DNA from: Viscum album
Taxonomy: Eukaryota; Streptophyta; Magnoliopsida; Santalales; Viscaceae
DNA length: 64,000 nt
NCBI GenBank assembly: GCA_963277665.1
Contig: OY728122.1
Span: 1,549,274,868-1,549,338,867, forward strand
Direction of reading: 5' to 3'
Positions 14,335-27,200 of the stretch are shown here, in pieces. The translations under genes were made by a program, and so were the position numbers. Each line of letters starts with the position of its first letter. Position 1 is the stretch's first letter. A model generated the notes under the pieces. The model was not told the DNA's origin. It searched no databases and saw nothing but the letters and a program-made list of their open reading frames with translations.

Positions 14335-14354
14335 ACCATGGGCTTGCCCATCGT
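14335..14354. promoter_or_regulatory. Palindrome in gypsy LTR U3
   Basis: The sequence ACCATGGGCTTGCCCATCGT is a near-perfect inverted repeat with arms ACCATGGGC and GCCCATGGT. The same element is found at 53159-53178, 46085-46104 and 7159-7178, with an eroded form near 38813-38832. It lies about 60 bases upstream of the TATA box with respect to minus-strand transcription. It could be a transcription-factor site or a hairpin; the function is unknown. Confidence 0.6.
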
Positions 14355-14928
14355 ATTTACCAATGGTATTGTATATTTGGGAAACCTCAAATAATATTTT
14401 ATTCCTCAAGACTGTTCTATAATTATTATATCATTATTACCTCACAAATGATTTCATTAAAAAATATCGAAAACTCAAAAATGTATTTTCTAGTATTCAA
14501 CAAATTTTTTTAATAATGATCTCATAAATTAATTTTAACATATTATCAAACATCATAATTAAAAACTAATACTCATTTTTTCATAATAATAATATAAATA
14601 TTATAAATTTAACTATTAATGAAAAAATACTTAATTATTAAAAATAATATTAGAGAGAAAATGCATTGTAACATGAATAGTAAATTTATTGACACATGAA
14701 AAAAATTATTTGATAATTTTTAATTAAAAAGAAGTGTTTTTATAAAAATATTTAATTAAAATAATCATTATTAATAATCCCTTAATTTAATTTAATAATT
14801 TTTATTTTTCATAAAAATCAATTTTTACCTGAAAAATTATTTTATCAAATTCCTCCTCATCTTTTAAGAAAAACTATTCATAAAATGGATATTATGGAAG
14901 GAAAATTTTTTTTAAACAAAGGTATTTT

Positions 14929-17010
14929 TGTTAGGTTGGAATATAAAATGTAACACAATTGTGTGGGTGGTTAATTCTGTCTTTTCAAAAATTATCCACA
15001 ATTATGGATTTTGACACCCACTTGGATTTATACAGAAATGTAGTGTTTAATTATATAAAAAGAATATGTAGTGGATAAACCGAAATAAAGATCAGATATT
15101 TTTATATTTATTCTGAGGAACAATGATCCCAAAGCCCACAATACCATCACTCTCTCTGTGAGTTGTAATATTTAACTAGAATGGAACACTTATGACAAGA
15201 CCATGAATTCAAAACTGAGTGTTTGTAGTTATCCACTTTACAAAGAGACTAATTAGTCTATAACAGAGAACCAGATATCCATAGATTATATTTAGAATCC
15301 TATACTCCATCACAATTGATTACGAGAAGTTTAAACTCCAATAAATCAAAATATTGATTTCAACTGTTCATGATGATCTTCACAGATGCAGCTGCAAGAA
15401 ACTGAAAATTAATGGATCTTATTCTTCAGAAAATAATATATCCAATAATGAAACAGTGTGATCAATCGTTGTTACAAAATAATCTTCAATAGGGTATAAA
15501 AAAGTAGTAGTTGTAACTCAAGGTTTAAATATGTTGAAAATTCATGGAGTAGACTCTTATGTAAATAAAAGATATCTCATCATTTGTTATATTAACACTG
15601 TAAAAGATAATTTCATTAATGCAGTCACATATGTGAATCTCTTATCACACATATTTTTGATGAGATACTCAAACGTAATATATAAAATGTATATTTTGAT
15701 TCTATATTCATGATCCAAAATAATAGATAGATTGATTGTGGAAGTTCAAATTCTAGTTGACCAGGGGAGTCATATTTTCCCTTTCGAATATGAGTCATTT
15801 TCTCTGGTGAATATGATTCTTTGAAATAATCATATTGATCCATCATTTGGTATTCAATTCTAACATGATCATTGCAGCTATCTGGAATAGAAAATGTGAC
15901 TTAAGACTTCACCATTATAAACAAAAACATACAGTTGAACTACGTCGTGTAAGATTTATTTCCATTGTATAGGGTTCCTAACAACATATATTTCCATAAC
16001 CATACATTCATCTTCACATAATGTACTGAATAAAAGTAACATAGGTATGAAAATATATACATTCAAATTTTTATAAAAATATACCATATTTAGCATTGAT
16101 TATAAATACGTTCAAATTCCTGAACATAGGGTTGATGAATAGTTTAACCAGCTTTCAATGTAGTGTGGCTAATCTATAAACTTTTCGATTATACATACGG
16201 TAGGATGCCAATCCAATCACAAACTATTTATTTTAACATAGGGTTGATATCATACACTAGTGTTAATATTCATGTGTAATGTAGGAATGATGAACCGTAC
16301 ACTCACATTCTGATTGTAGGGTTTTAAATAGTACTTATAGATTAATTCCTATAATTTTATGTTCCTTTAACCCAGATATAAATGCCTAAAAACAAACTCA
16401 AGAAAATTTCATTCTAAAACAAACAAGGGTATTTGTGAGCATCTAAATCATCATAAAGTATTATTCATTGGTAAGACAATAGATACTAAACAATATCACC
16501 CTTTTTGTGTATCATAAAACCCATAACAAAATATTATCAAAATAAAGGATTTGGAAACATGAAAAAATAAATATAGAAAAAAATTTATATTTCTATTTCA
16601 CAGAATGATTTTGTTAAAGAAATATAGATACTTCTAAATTGGAGAGAGAGAATAAAGAAAAGAAAAGAATATTTTCTAATGAATTGTTTTTGTTTGAAAA
16701 TATTCTCCCTCATATCCCCCATTTTATTTATAGATATTCTCCAAAGTTATTAGTCCCTAAAAAAATTCCCCCTTCCTTAAATATTCGTCCCCTTTTTGTG
16801 ACATAAAATATAGTTTGAAAGAATAAATAATATAAACCACATTTAATGTAGCACAAAAAAATAAATGAAAAGTTTATAAAAATTAATAAGAGAAATAAAT
16901 TTATGATTGGAAGTAGGGTATTAAACACAAATAAAATAAATCTCAATCTCAATAAAAATATTGTATTTAAAAATAAAATAATTTTTTTTATAAATAGAAA
17001 ACAATCCTCA
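14929..17010 (-). repeat. 3' LTR of copia A
   Basis: The outer end is TGTTAGGTTGG at the junction with gypsy LTR sequence; the second copy starts at 53,755 with the same junction. The inner end is less certain; I place it near 17010 at CAATCCTCA, so that the minus strand starts TGAGGATTG. It contains the segment ATATTTTTAT with a following CAATGATCCC, which resembles R/U5 sequences of known plant copia LTRs, and a TATA box at 16725-16733. The partner LTR is not in the window. Confidence 0.65.
16725..16733 (-). promoter_or_regulatory. LTR TATA box of copia A
   Basis: The minus strand reads CTATAAATA followed by AAATGGGG. It is placed so that transcription would run leftwards through R/U5. The equivalent site in the second copy is at about 55561-55572 (TTTATAAATAAA). 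It is a promoter by motif and position only. Confidence 0.5.
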
Positions 17011-17039
17011 GTCAAAAAAAGGACTTAAAATGAAGGGAT

Positions 17040-18660
17040 AGGTTCAGACTCACCCATGGAAAAGGGTTCATCGAGAAGTTTAATGACTTGGACAATGCCA
17101 TTAATATCAATTAGATTCAAAATAATTCTCTGGAAGTGGTATTTGAAGTCTTTAGACCACTATTGAAATGTTTTTTCAAATCGTGATGATTGTTTATATT
17201 CTCAAAAAAATTGACCTTCATAATCACATTCATAGATACCTCTCGATGAAAGAATGAAGTCAAATTATCATTAACATGATTTAATATTAATCCAAAATAT
17301 GATTCATTAGAAGTTAGTTGACTAACTGATGTATTTGATTTTCTAATAGAATGCATAAAAGTGTACTATCACACTAAAGAGTATGCAACTTATCATTGAA
17401 ATTAGCCTGGAATGATGTAATTTCTTTAAACCATCTTCTCATATTTTAGATATCTTACCAGTTATGAACTTTTCCCAAGACCAAACGTGGATCTTCCTTA
17501 CTAACATATTTGTCTCTTAAGGAAGATCCTCTAGAAGAATCAAAATCAAGAACAAAAATTAGATTCATATTTTGGATAAAGAACATATTCTTTAATATTT
17601 TCTTGACTTAGAGTCTCTTTCTAAACACACCCAACCATAGGAGACTCATGAACAACTTCACCAAGTGCTTCATCCACAGTCATTGGAATTTAAACTATAA
17701 TACTTCTTCTTTTTTATATTATTTTTTTATAACCTAGATTTATTATCTTCATTATGTATCTATCTAACAAAACCATCTGAAGGAATCATTCTCCCTCCCC
17801 CCCGAGTAGCTATCATATTCCTTTTGTATTGTTCTGCACTAAAATGTTATAGACTATAGCAAACATTTTAAAAAAAATAGTGTCTTTTTTGTAGTACCAT
17901 AATTTCAGACATTACTGTTATGGAATGTTTTTCCAAAAAAACATATTGTAATTTTTTTTCCTTTTCTTAACATTAAAAACGAAAATAATCATTACATAGG
18001 GATAATGTCATATCTTGGTATCCTTTTGGCATTATTGGTTTATATACCTTATCATAAACTAAATGAAATTGAACCTTACATGGTTTAGAAAAAAATCACT
18101 AAAATACATGTCAGGATATAGGACATTGTCTATCATAGCAGCCCCTGTCAAAATTAATGATTGAATGAATTTCAATATAACTCAGAAATCATCTGTAAGA
18201 TCTTTCATCATAAGATTCTTTATAGTTATCATTCCAAGCATATTGAATATATTTTCCTCTGACAAATGTTTTACATTACCTACATTCGTTTAATAAAAAT
18301 GAAACTCCCCATCATGGGGAAAACATAACAACATAGCCATTTCTATAGAAGAAAAATAAAATTCAGTATCGTTAATCTTAGAGACAATAGTATCCAAATT
18401 GAATCTATGACTGAATGAAGCATTTATAAAAAATTCATTTACCTCATTTTCATATAATACAAGAATGTTACCTTATCCAAAATCATAATCCAATTCTTGA
18501 AATGTTATATCTTCCATGATAGAAATATTTTTAGAATCTAAATAATCGAAATCAATTTCCTCTCTATGGAGCACATTACACGCTTTCCAACATTCATAAA
18601 CAAAGGTGTCAACATAGCATCATCAGTTCTTGGAGAGGTTACCATCTTTAATGGTTTTTA
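17040..18660 (-). pseudogene. Env-like ORF remnant of copia A
   Basis: This 1.6 kb stretch lies downstream of RNase H and upstream of the 3' LTR. One minus-strand frame is readable over about 18,560-18,060 with few stops. It has segments such as NDTEFYFSSIEMAMLLCF followed by FPHDGEFHF, KNLMMKDLTDDF and LYPDMYFSDFFLNHVRF. These resemble the plant retrotransposon env-like/putative plant transposon protein family, with its ILPRG-like and DLFLMYCI-like blocks. The C-terminal part (17356-17117) is rich in Asn, Lys and Leu, possibly a coiled coil. The product's role is unknown in plants; calling it an envelope is historical. The second copy (55880-57510) has the same blocks. Confidence 0.6.
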
Positions 18661-18960
18661 TATTTAAGGGATTCAAGGATTAGGGTTTTAGAAAATGGGA
18701 TTTGAAAGAAGATCAGTAAACAAAAAGGACATGTTTGAGAGGCTAAAGATAGCAGGAGAGGGAAAAGAAATTTCTCCCGCCGATTCAGAAGGTACTATTA
18801 AGTTTTAAATTTTTAAAATAAAATTAAATATAAATCAAAATGAAGTTATTTCCAAAAAAATTAAAATTTAATTGAATATAAATAATTCAAAAAATTCAAA
18901 CATATATTGTAATTTTCAGTAAAATAAAAACAGAGATGCTAGAAATAAATTAATAAATAT

Positions 18961-20900
18961 TTACATATAATTAATTATTTCTAACTCCACCTTATTAAAA
19001 TAAAAAGATGAAAGGGGATGTGGTTTAGTGAAAATATCAGCTAATTGATGTTCGATATTAACAAATTCTAAAGATATATCCTTTTTGAGGACACAGTATC
19101 CTTGAAAATTATGTATTATATCAAGGTTCCCTGTCCAAGAACAACTTATTGGATTTTTTTTGAAATATTTATAGCACATGTTTTATCACATAAAATAAGT
19201 ATAATATTAAAATTTATTAAAAATACTAGATGAATTTTTTCATCCACAGTACTTGTGCACGAAAACTACTAGAGGAAACATATTCTGCCTCAGTGGTTGA
19301 TAGGGAAACTGAGTGTTGTTTCTTTCTAGACTATGAAAATAAAGACATTTATAAAATGTGCCTGGTTCCTAAGTTTCCTTTTCTATATAATCTTCATCCA
19401 CTAAATTCAGCATCTGAATATAAAATTAAATAAAATTATATGTTTTGGCGTAAATAAGAAATTGAAAAAATATTTCCTTTTAAATATCTAACAGTTATTT
19501 AATAGTAGTAAAATGAGACTCTTTTAGATTTGATTGAAATATATAACAAATACATATAAAGAAATATTTTTTGTTCTGATATATGTAAGATCTAAAATCC
19601 ATCCAATCATATCTCAATATAACTTTTTGTCTACTGGTTTTCCAGCTTCATCTAAGTGATGTTTTATATTGGTACACATATGAGTTGTTTATGTATGTCT
19701 ATTTTGAAGTCCAAATTTTTTCAATATATCAATTATATATTTATATTAATTTAAAAAATTACCAAAATAATTTTGATAAATTTGAAATCCTAAGAAGAAA
19801 TTCAGTTCACCCATCATACTATTTTAAAATTCTTCTTGCATTAGTTTTGAAAAATCAATAAAAATATTTTTATTAGATGATATAGAAATAACATCATCAA
19901 CGTAAATTTGAATTGGTAAAATATTATAACAATAAAATTTCATAAAATGTGTTGGATTATACAATCCAAGAATAAAAATATTTTTGAAAATAAAAGAACA
20001 CAATATTTCATACCAAGATATATGATCTTGGTTAAGTCCATAAAGAGATTTAGTAAGCTTAAAAAAAGAATTTGGTTCTTGAGAATTTCCAATACATGGG
20101 GGGTTTTCAACATAAAATTCCTACACTAAATAACCATTTAAAAAGTCAATTTTGACATCCATATGATATAATATAAAATTGATTTGAGATGCATAAGCTA
20201 AAAGGATTATAACGAATTCTAGTATAGCTACAGTGGATAATGTATCATCATAATCAATACCTTATTTTTTATTATAACTTTTAGCTATAAATAAATATTT
20301 ATTTATAGATATAATCACTTGATCATCCTATTTATTTCTAAAAAATAACTTTGTTCCCATTACTGGATAATTTGACGGTATTTCTACTTGTTCCTTAACT
20401 ATATTCCTTCTAAACTGGTTTAGTTATTCATTAATTTCTAACATCCAACACTCATAATCTATTGATTCCTCTATAGAGTTAGGTTCTAAGTCAAATAAAA
20501 TCGTAGATAATTTGGATAGGTTTCCTAAATTTCTTATACTTCTAATTATTTTTTCTATGTATCCTATAATAATTTCTATAGGATTGTTATTCAATGTTCT
20601 AGTTCATCAAGGAAGGAATGTTTTAGGATATTTAGTATCATGTTCTATTGAATTGGAAATAATTTTATTAATATTATTTTTAAAATCATTTTAGGGGATT
20701 CAATTATCATGTTTTCAAAAGAGTCAGTGACTTCATCAACTAGATCATTATCTTTTATAAAATGGTTGGTTTCATCAAAAATCTCACCAGTTGATTCTTA
20801 AACAATCCTTTAATTTTTATTAAACACTCTATAAGAATTAGAGGTAGCATAATATCACAAAATCGTGGCTTCATCATCTTTTGGATCAAACCTAACAATA
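18961..20900 (-). pseudogene. copia A reverse transcriptase and RNase H remnant
   Basis: RNase H ends at 18961; the last segment reads EHQLADIFTKPHPLSSF, the standard C-terminus of copia RNase H. The RT active site at 19893-19904 is an intact YVDD in the context QIYVDDVISISSN. Further upstream the frame has FDPKDDEATIL and NSYRVFNKN, the end of the integrase region that leads into RT. Frames change several times and stops are common. This makes cDNA in the family; here it is inactive. The second copy (57800-59720) keeps YVDD and a clearer RNase H part. Confidence 0.85.
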
Positions 20901-22020
20901 TAGTCCTTAGTATTCATTACATAACCCTTGCATCCGAAAATATAAAAGTAATTTTCTTTATGTTTTTTACTATTATGAAGTTCATAGGGTTCCAATTAGC
21001 AAATAGGTCTTATAAAAACTATATTCATGAAATAGAAGTTTGGGGTCACAACTTCTTACCAAATATAGTTAGAATGACTATATTCATTCAATATATCCCA
21101 TGTCATTTTATTTATGGTTATATTTCTTCATTAAAAAATTTCATTTTTTGAGGTGTTCATGGTGCATATATGGTGTGTTTAATATCTAGATTTCGGAAGG
21201 AAAATTAAATTCTAGATTCTAAAATTCTATACCATGATCACTTCTCAATGAAATAATTTTAAAACCTTTTTGATTTTGTAAATGATTACAAAATGTTTCA
21301 AAAACAATGGAATACATAAATTTTGAGTTTTAGAAAATAAACCCAAATAAATCTAGATTAATCATATTATAAAACATCAAAATATAATTTACAATGAAAA
21401 CAGGCTTCTCTAGATGATCCCAAAAAATACATATGGATATGTTCTAAATATTTTTACATTTATATTTTGTTAATAGATTTGAAGGACGATTTTTGATGCT
21501 TTCCAAATTGGCATGAATTATAGAATCAATAATTATCAAATTTAAGACTTGGAAAATCAAGAAAATAATTTTTTATTAGATAATTCTTGTCAGGAAAATA
21601 TTTTATAGTTTCCAATTATTTTATTCTAAATCCTTGATTAATTTGTCTTAGTAGATAAAAAATTCACATTTTTATACATGCGAAAATTAAATCCAAAGTG
21701 TAATCATTATCAGTTCTTGGTGCTCTAAATTTTAAATTGTTATATATAAACACTAGGAAGAAATTATTATAAAAACCAACATAAAATCCATCATCACATA
21801 GTTTGGAGATACTTATTATATTTTTATTTAACCCTTACACATAGAGTACTATGTTGATTGATACATTCTTTAGATCTCTGACAACTCCAAGTCCAACTAT
21901 TTTTCCTTCCACATTGTCTCCAAATGTGAATAGTCCTCCATATATTTGAGTTAGTGTGTGAAAGATTTTAGATTCTACAATCATATGCCTAGAACAACTA
22001 TTTTCCATATATCATATGTA
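20900..22020 (-). pseudogene. copia A protease and integrase remnant
   Basis: At about 22,008-21,979 (minus) the protease site reads MENSCSRHM where copia elements have L-D-S-G-C-S-R-H-M, so the catalytic Asp is lost. It continues with YGGLFTFGDN and KNIISISKLCDDGF, the usual GAG-pre-integrase stretch. Integrase traces follow: SFKSINK, YDxSRFIWVYFLK, NEYSHSNYIW and FIRPICxLEPYEL, with stops at the x positions, then FYIFGCKGYVMNTKDYIVRF. The order PR-IN-RT proves copia rather than gypsy. The frame is interrupted throughout. Confidence 0.85.
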
Positions 22021-22149
22021 TTTTTTATATGTAATATTTCATGAAAATGTAATTAAAAAAATGTTTAATTTGGTACCCATATCTTCTTTGGGTACAATAG
22101 TGTTAGCGAGAAATGATCTTGGATTCTAGATCAACTTTATTTTTCCTTA

Positions 22150-23575
22150 ATTTATATCACTATCTTCAGAAATACATTTACAAACAAAAATATATTTTAA
22201 TTCCACTATTTTTAGAATTTATAAAATAACACTTCATGGTGACATGACCATTTATTCCACAAAAATAACAGGTAGGATTTTTTGACTTAGGCACAAAATA
22301 AATTTTATAAAATTTTTATTTCTCGACCTTACTACATATTAAAAATCAGTCCATTTTAAAGAAATTATTTGAATGAATTTCATTTAAAATATTTTATCCT
22401 CTAGAAAGAAAATTGAAAAAAACTTATACGATTATACTTCATCCTATAATTCCTTGATTTTCATTTCTTGATTAATATTATTTGATGAAGAGAAATTGAT
22501 TTTTTGAAGTAGCTCTTGATGTTGTTTTATAATGTTATCTCTTTTATAAATTTTTTTTAATGTTTTTCAATGCTTATGGTTTTTTGGCAGAGAATCATAA
22601 TTTTATTCTAACATTGTTCAATATGAAGTTAATATATCATATGAGAAACTACCAAAATATGAATCATTAGAGTAATAATTTTGTACATTTTCTTCTTCTT
22701 CCATAAAGAAGAAGTTGGATTTTAGAGACCTTTTATCTTTTTTGAATCATATTTTTAAGAGCTTCTTGAGTCTTCAGATACAATCCATGTAGCTTTTAGT
22801 GTTCTTTTTTTTACTTTAGGTTCAAAATCAAAATAATTTTTATATCTCTTTTCTGGACTTTTTTATTCATATTTCATTTGAGGAAAATCAATTATGATCT
22901 GAACCAATTTCATATATTCTTAGAATCAAAAATCTATTAGTTTATTGTAATCATTCCTAAAGGATTTTATGAACCCTCTTTTCTTCTTGTATACTTTTTC
23001 TAAACATTCTATCTAACTGATCCAGTTACATTTTATAATATGAGGAGTCTAAATTCTTCTCTAAATTTCCATTTGGTTTTTTTCTGATATTCTTTTGATA
23101 TATCACATTTAGAGTAGTATTTTATTTATTCACTATAATATTAGGATCTTTAACTTCAACCATCATTTATTCTTCATACATCATTAGTGTTCCAATTAGT
23201 TCTTTCATTTTCATATCTTTGACAGATGATGATAGGTGAATTGTAGAAGATATTCCCTTCCAGTTTGAAGGATGTAGTATGAGTACATTCAATGGATGAT
23301 AAATTTTATTTTTTTGTTCCCCTAAGGATATAATATTATTGGCAATTTATGTAACACTTCGATTCATCTACGTGATTATTTCATTATCAAACATTCAAAT
23401 TATGTCAAACATGAGCTTATATATAGAATACCACTTATATATTTCATTTTCTGTCTCTTCATCGGCAATGGTGATGGCTAACGTCATCTCATAGATATTT
23501 CAACATTTTCATACACATTTAAACTCATTCGGTCCAAGATCACAAATAATTTCATTCATTATTTTAGAATTGATA
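22150..23575 (-). pseudogene. copia A gag remnant with intact CCHC zinc knuckle, truncated
   Basis: An intact zinc knuckle (CYFCGINGHVTMKC, pattern C-x2-C-x4-H-x4-C) lies at 22229-22270. Upstream, at about 23.3-23.1 kb, NNIISLGEQ, LILHPSNWKG and MKELIGTLMMYEE match the UBN2/Retrotran_gag region of Sirevirus-type gag, where the block LIGSLMTYE is typical. The N-terminus of gag is missing because the CACTA element starts at about 23,579. Lys-rich low-complexity sequence connects the two parts. Confidence 0.75.
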
Positions 23576-23578
23576 AAA

Positions 23579-24180
23579 TTAGAAGTGAAGAAAAAAATCA
23601 CGACGGTTATTTATTAGTTTTTACATCGTTTTTTGGTTGACATTATTACAAAAGTCATTATAAACATGGTTTCATACGTTGGTTAGTTTCAAACCGATAT
23701 AAAAAACAAAAAACAGAACTTTTTTTAACCTCGGTTATTCAAATATCGACGTAGAAAATGCATCAGAGTTGTGATGTATTATGTCATTTATTTAAAAACC
23801 AGTGTTGAATATACTTTATCAGGTCAGTTATTATATAACCAACATCCTAAATCACTTCTATGAGGAAATAATCATGTCGGTTAGGCCAATAATCGACGTG
23901 GTAAAGCAGTTTTCCAAGCGGTTTTCCATGTCGGTTAAATAATAACCAACATGAGAACATATATACTACGCCAGATATTTCAAAACCTACGTAAAAAAAT
24001 ATTCCATTAAATTTATTATGTCAGTTATGAAATAACTGATATAAAAACTATTCCCATGCATATGATACATCTGTTTTCAAATAAATGACGTTTAAACCAA
24101 TATCAGTGCCTTTTTTCACCAAGTTATAAAATAACCGATGTAAAAGCCAATTTTCTTAATTAAACTATTCGACCACAATT
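23579..24180. repeat. CACTA left terminus and subterminal repeats
   Basis: At least eight variants of a unit such as GTCGGTTAT...AATCGACGTGGTAAA occur, some as inverted pairs around an AT core. Good examples lie near 23,873-23,906 and 24,120-24,142. In CACTA elements these are binding sites for the TNPA/TNP1-type protein that brings the ends together. The terminal repeat itself (about 23,579-23,600) has decayed. Confidence 0.75.
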
Positions 24181-24239
24181 ATGCCCAGCCAATAGAATAC
24201 CTGAAACATATCAAAAACTGCCCAAAACCGCCCAGTCTA

Positions 24240-27200
24240 CTGGACACCCCCCCCCCCACACACACACCCCCGGACCCCCCACTAGACAAACCCCACACCC
24301 CCGAACAGCCCCCACCCTCCTAGACAGCCCCCACACCCCTAGACCGCCCACATCTATGCCCAGCCTAAAGAATACCTAAAATAGGACATATAATGACCAA
24401 ACCCCATGAAAGCCCTCCCCCACCCCCTGGACAGACCTCCCACACCCCTGAAAACCCCCCACCCCACTAAACAGCCTTTCCACATCCCTGGACACACCCA
24501 CCCACCTGGAAAACCCTCCCACCCTCCTGGACACCCCCACCCCCATGGACACCCTAGACACCCCCCACACCCTTGGAAAGCCATCCCACATCCCTAACCG
24601 CCCCCACCCAACACCCATGGACAACCCCTGGACTGCCACCCACCCTCATGGACACCCTGTACACCCCCCCCCCCCAACTAGACAACTCTCCCAGAACCCT
24701 TGAAGGTCCCACCCCACTAGACAACACTCCCTAGACTCCTAGATAGACATCCCACATCCCTTGAATCCCCCACACGCATGGACATATCATGGACTGCCCC
24801 CCACCCTCATGGACAACCTGGACACCCCACCCCCTAGACTGCCCTCCCACACCCTAAAAATCCCCCTGACCCCACTAGGCACCCCCACACCCCTGGACAC
24901 CCCCTAGACATCCAACCCAACCTCCTGGACACCCCCAAAACACTGTACAGCCCTCCCCCACCCCCTCTATAGCCCTCCCACACCCCAAGAAACCCCTCAC
25001 CCCACTAAATAGTCTTCCCATAACTGAGGACACCCCCACCCTCCTCGATAGCCCCCACACCCTGGGAAAACCTCCCACCCTCCTGCACACCCCCACCCCC
25101 ATGGAGACCCTGGTCACCCCCAACACCCATGGACACCCCATGGACTACCCCCACCATCATGGACACCCTGGACACACCCAAACCCCCTGGGTAGCCCTCC
25201 TGCACCCCTGGAAAGTACTTTGGACCCAATGGGAACCCCCACACCCATGCACACCCCTTGTACATCCCTTCAACCCTCCTGGACACCCCTGCCCCCACAC
25301 CAATAAACAGCCTTCCCAAAACCCTGGACACCCCCACCCTCCAAGATAGCCCCCACCCACAGATATCCCTCCAACACCCCTAAAAACCACCCACACCCTG
25401 GACATTGCATGGACTGACCCCACCCCATGGAAACCCTAGACACCCCCACACCCCTTGGACAGCCCTCCAACACCCCTAGAAAGCCCTGACCCCACTAAGA
25501 ACCCCCCACACCCCTTGACACCCCCTGGACAGCCCTCCCACAGTTTTGGACACCCCCACCCCACTAGACAGACCTACCCCGCCCTAGGATAGCCCTCCAA
25601 CACCCCTAAAACCCCCCTCCGCATTAAAGAGCCTACCCACAACCGTAGACACCCCCACCCTCCTGAACAGCCCTCTCCCACTGGACAACCCTCCCAAACC
25701 CCTGGAATGCCCCCACCACACTAGAAATCCCTCCCCAGACCCCTGGATATCCAACCCACAAACCTATAAATCCCCCCCCCCCCCACACCCATAAACACCC
25801 CCTAGACTACCCCCACCCTCATGGACGCCATGGACACATACACCCCATAGAACTGCCCTCCCACACCCCTAGAAAGACCCCACCCCACTAGACAGCCCAC
25901 CCTAGACCCACAGACTACCATCCCACACCCCTAGAAACCTCTCCCTCCTACCCCTGGACTCCCCCAGGACATCCCCCCACCCTCATGGACACCATGGAAA
26001 CCCCAACCCATAGAGAACCCTCCCACACCCTTGGGAAATCAACTAGACCCCATAGGGACACCCCCCCCCCACACCCATGGACACCCTCTATATATCCATC
26101 CCACCCTTCTAGAGACCCCCACCCCATTGAACATCCCCCACCCCCTGGACAGACCTCCCACACCTTCACAAAAGCCCCACCCTCTTGGACAGCCTCCACT
26201 ACGTGGAAAACCCTCCCACTCCACTGGATAGCCCCCACCCCACTAGACTTCCCTCTCTAGACCCTTGGACAACCATCCCAAACCCCTAGAAACCGCCCCA
26301 CACCCCTGGACACTCCTAGAATTCCCCCACCCTCATGGACACCCTGGACACCCCCACCACACTGAACATCCCGCCCACATCCCTTGAAATCCCCCACCCT
26401 AGTGGACAGCCCTCCCACACCCTTATAATCCCACCCACACCCCTAAACACCCGATGGACCGCCCCCACCATCATGGACACCCACCACCACTGGATAGCCC
26501 TCCCACACTCCTATAATACCACCTGATCCCACTAGGCATCCCCCACTACCCTAGACACCCCCTGGACAGCCCACCCACCCTTCTGGACACCCCCACCCCA
26601 CTGGACAACCCTCCCCCCACCCCTGGTAAACCCTCCCACACCCCTGGAGACCCCCACCCCAGTGAACAACCTTCCCCCCAACCCTGGACTCATCCATCCT
26701 CTTGGATAGCCCCCAACCCCTGGGTAGCCCTCCCACCCTCCTGGACTCCCACACACCCATGGACACCCAGTACACCCCTGGATATCGCTCCCACAGCCCT
26801 AGAAACCCCCCCACACCCCTGGACACCCCTAGGACTTCCCCGACCATCATGTACACCCTAAACACTCCCACACCCCCATGTACAGCCCTCCCACACCCCT
26901 AGAAAGCCCCCTAACCCCACTGTGAACAACCCACACCATTTGACACCCCCTGGATATCCCTCCCAACCTCCAGGATACCCCTACCCCACTGGACATCCCT
27001 CCCCCACCCCCTTGATAGCCCTCCCACGCACCTAGAAACCCCCACCCCACTAAACAGCCTTCCAACAACATTGGACACCCTCACACCCTCCTGGACAACC
27101 CCCTCCCCCTAGACTGCCCTCCCACCATCCTGGACACCCCCACCCCCATTGACACCCTGGACACCCCCACACCCTTGGATAGCTTCTAGACTGTCCCCAC

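Larger units (their letters stand above)
6144..14928 (-). mobile_element. Ty3/gypsy chromovirus-like LTR retrotransposon (gypsy A), degenerate, interrupted by copia A
   Basis: Two LTR-like direct repeats (6144-8280 and 13114-14928) flank a minus-strand gag-pol. Read on the minus strand the order is 5' LTR, iMet primer site, gag with zinc knuckle, protease/RT, RNase H, integrase, IN C-terminal region, polypurine tract and 3' LTR. This is the Ty3/gypsy order. The left LTR is complete; the right one lacks the part matching about 7,770-8,280 because a copia LTR begins at 14,929. All domains carry stops and frameshifts, so the element is dead. The integrase tail and the LTR terminus TGTAATGACC fit chromoviruses of the Del/Tekay type, but assigning a clade needs a tree. 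Confidence 0.85.
13114..14928 (-). repeat. 5' LTR of gypsy A, truncated by copia insertion
   Basis: The inner end starts TGTGGATTCC right after the primer site. It aligns with 6144 to about 7770 of the left LTR, then stops where the copia LTR begins at 14,929. About 500 bp of U3 are missing and would lie on the far side of the copia. It contains a TATA-like box at 14266-14275 and a palindrome at 14335-14354. Confidence 0.8.
14929..23578 (-). mobile_element. Ty1/copia Sirevirus-like retrotransposon (copia A), 5' part missing
   Basis: It begins inside the gypsy A LTR with TGTTAGG. The minus-strand order is gag, protease, integrase, RT, RNase H, env-like ORF and 3' LTR, which is the copia domain order (IN before RT). 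An extra ORF between pol and the 3' LTR, plus a long LTR of about 2 kb, fits Sireviruses such as SIRE1. The element is cut inside gag at about 23.58 kb by the CACTA terminus, so the 5' LTR and primer site are absent. Stops and frameshifts occur in all domains. Confidence 0.85.

Noticed and set aside
17787..17803. Pyrimidine-rich CTCCCTCCCCCCC as the polypurine tract of copia A
   Set aside because: It lies within the env-like region, about 0.8 kb from the inferred LTR edge, so it does not abut an LTR.
24240..24265. Long poly-C run as a special signal
   Set aside because: Homopolymers of this kind are expected in this minisatellite and are prone to sequencing error.
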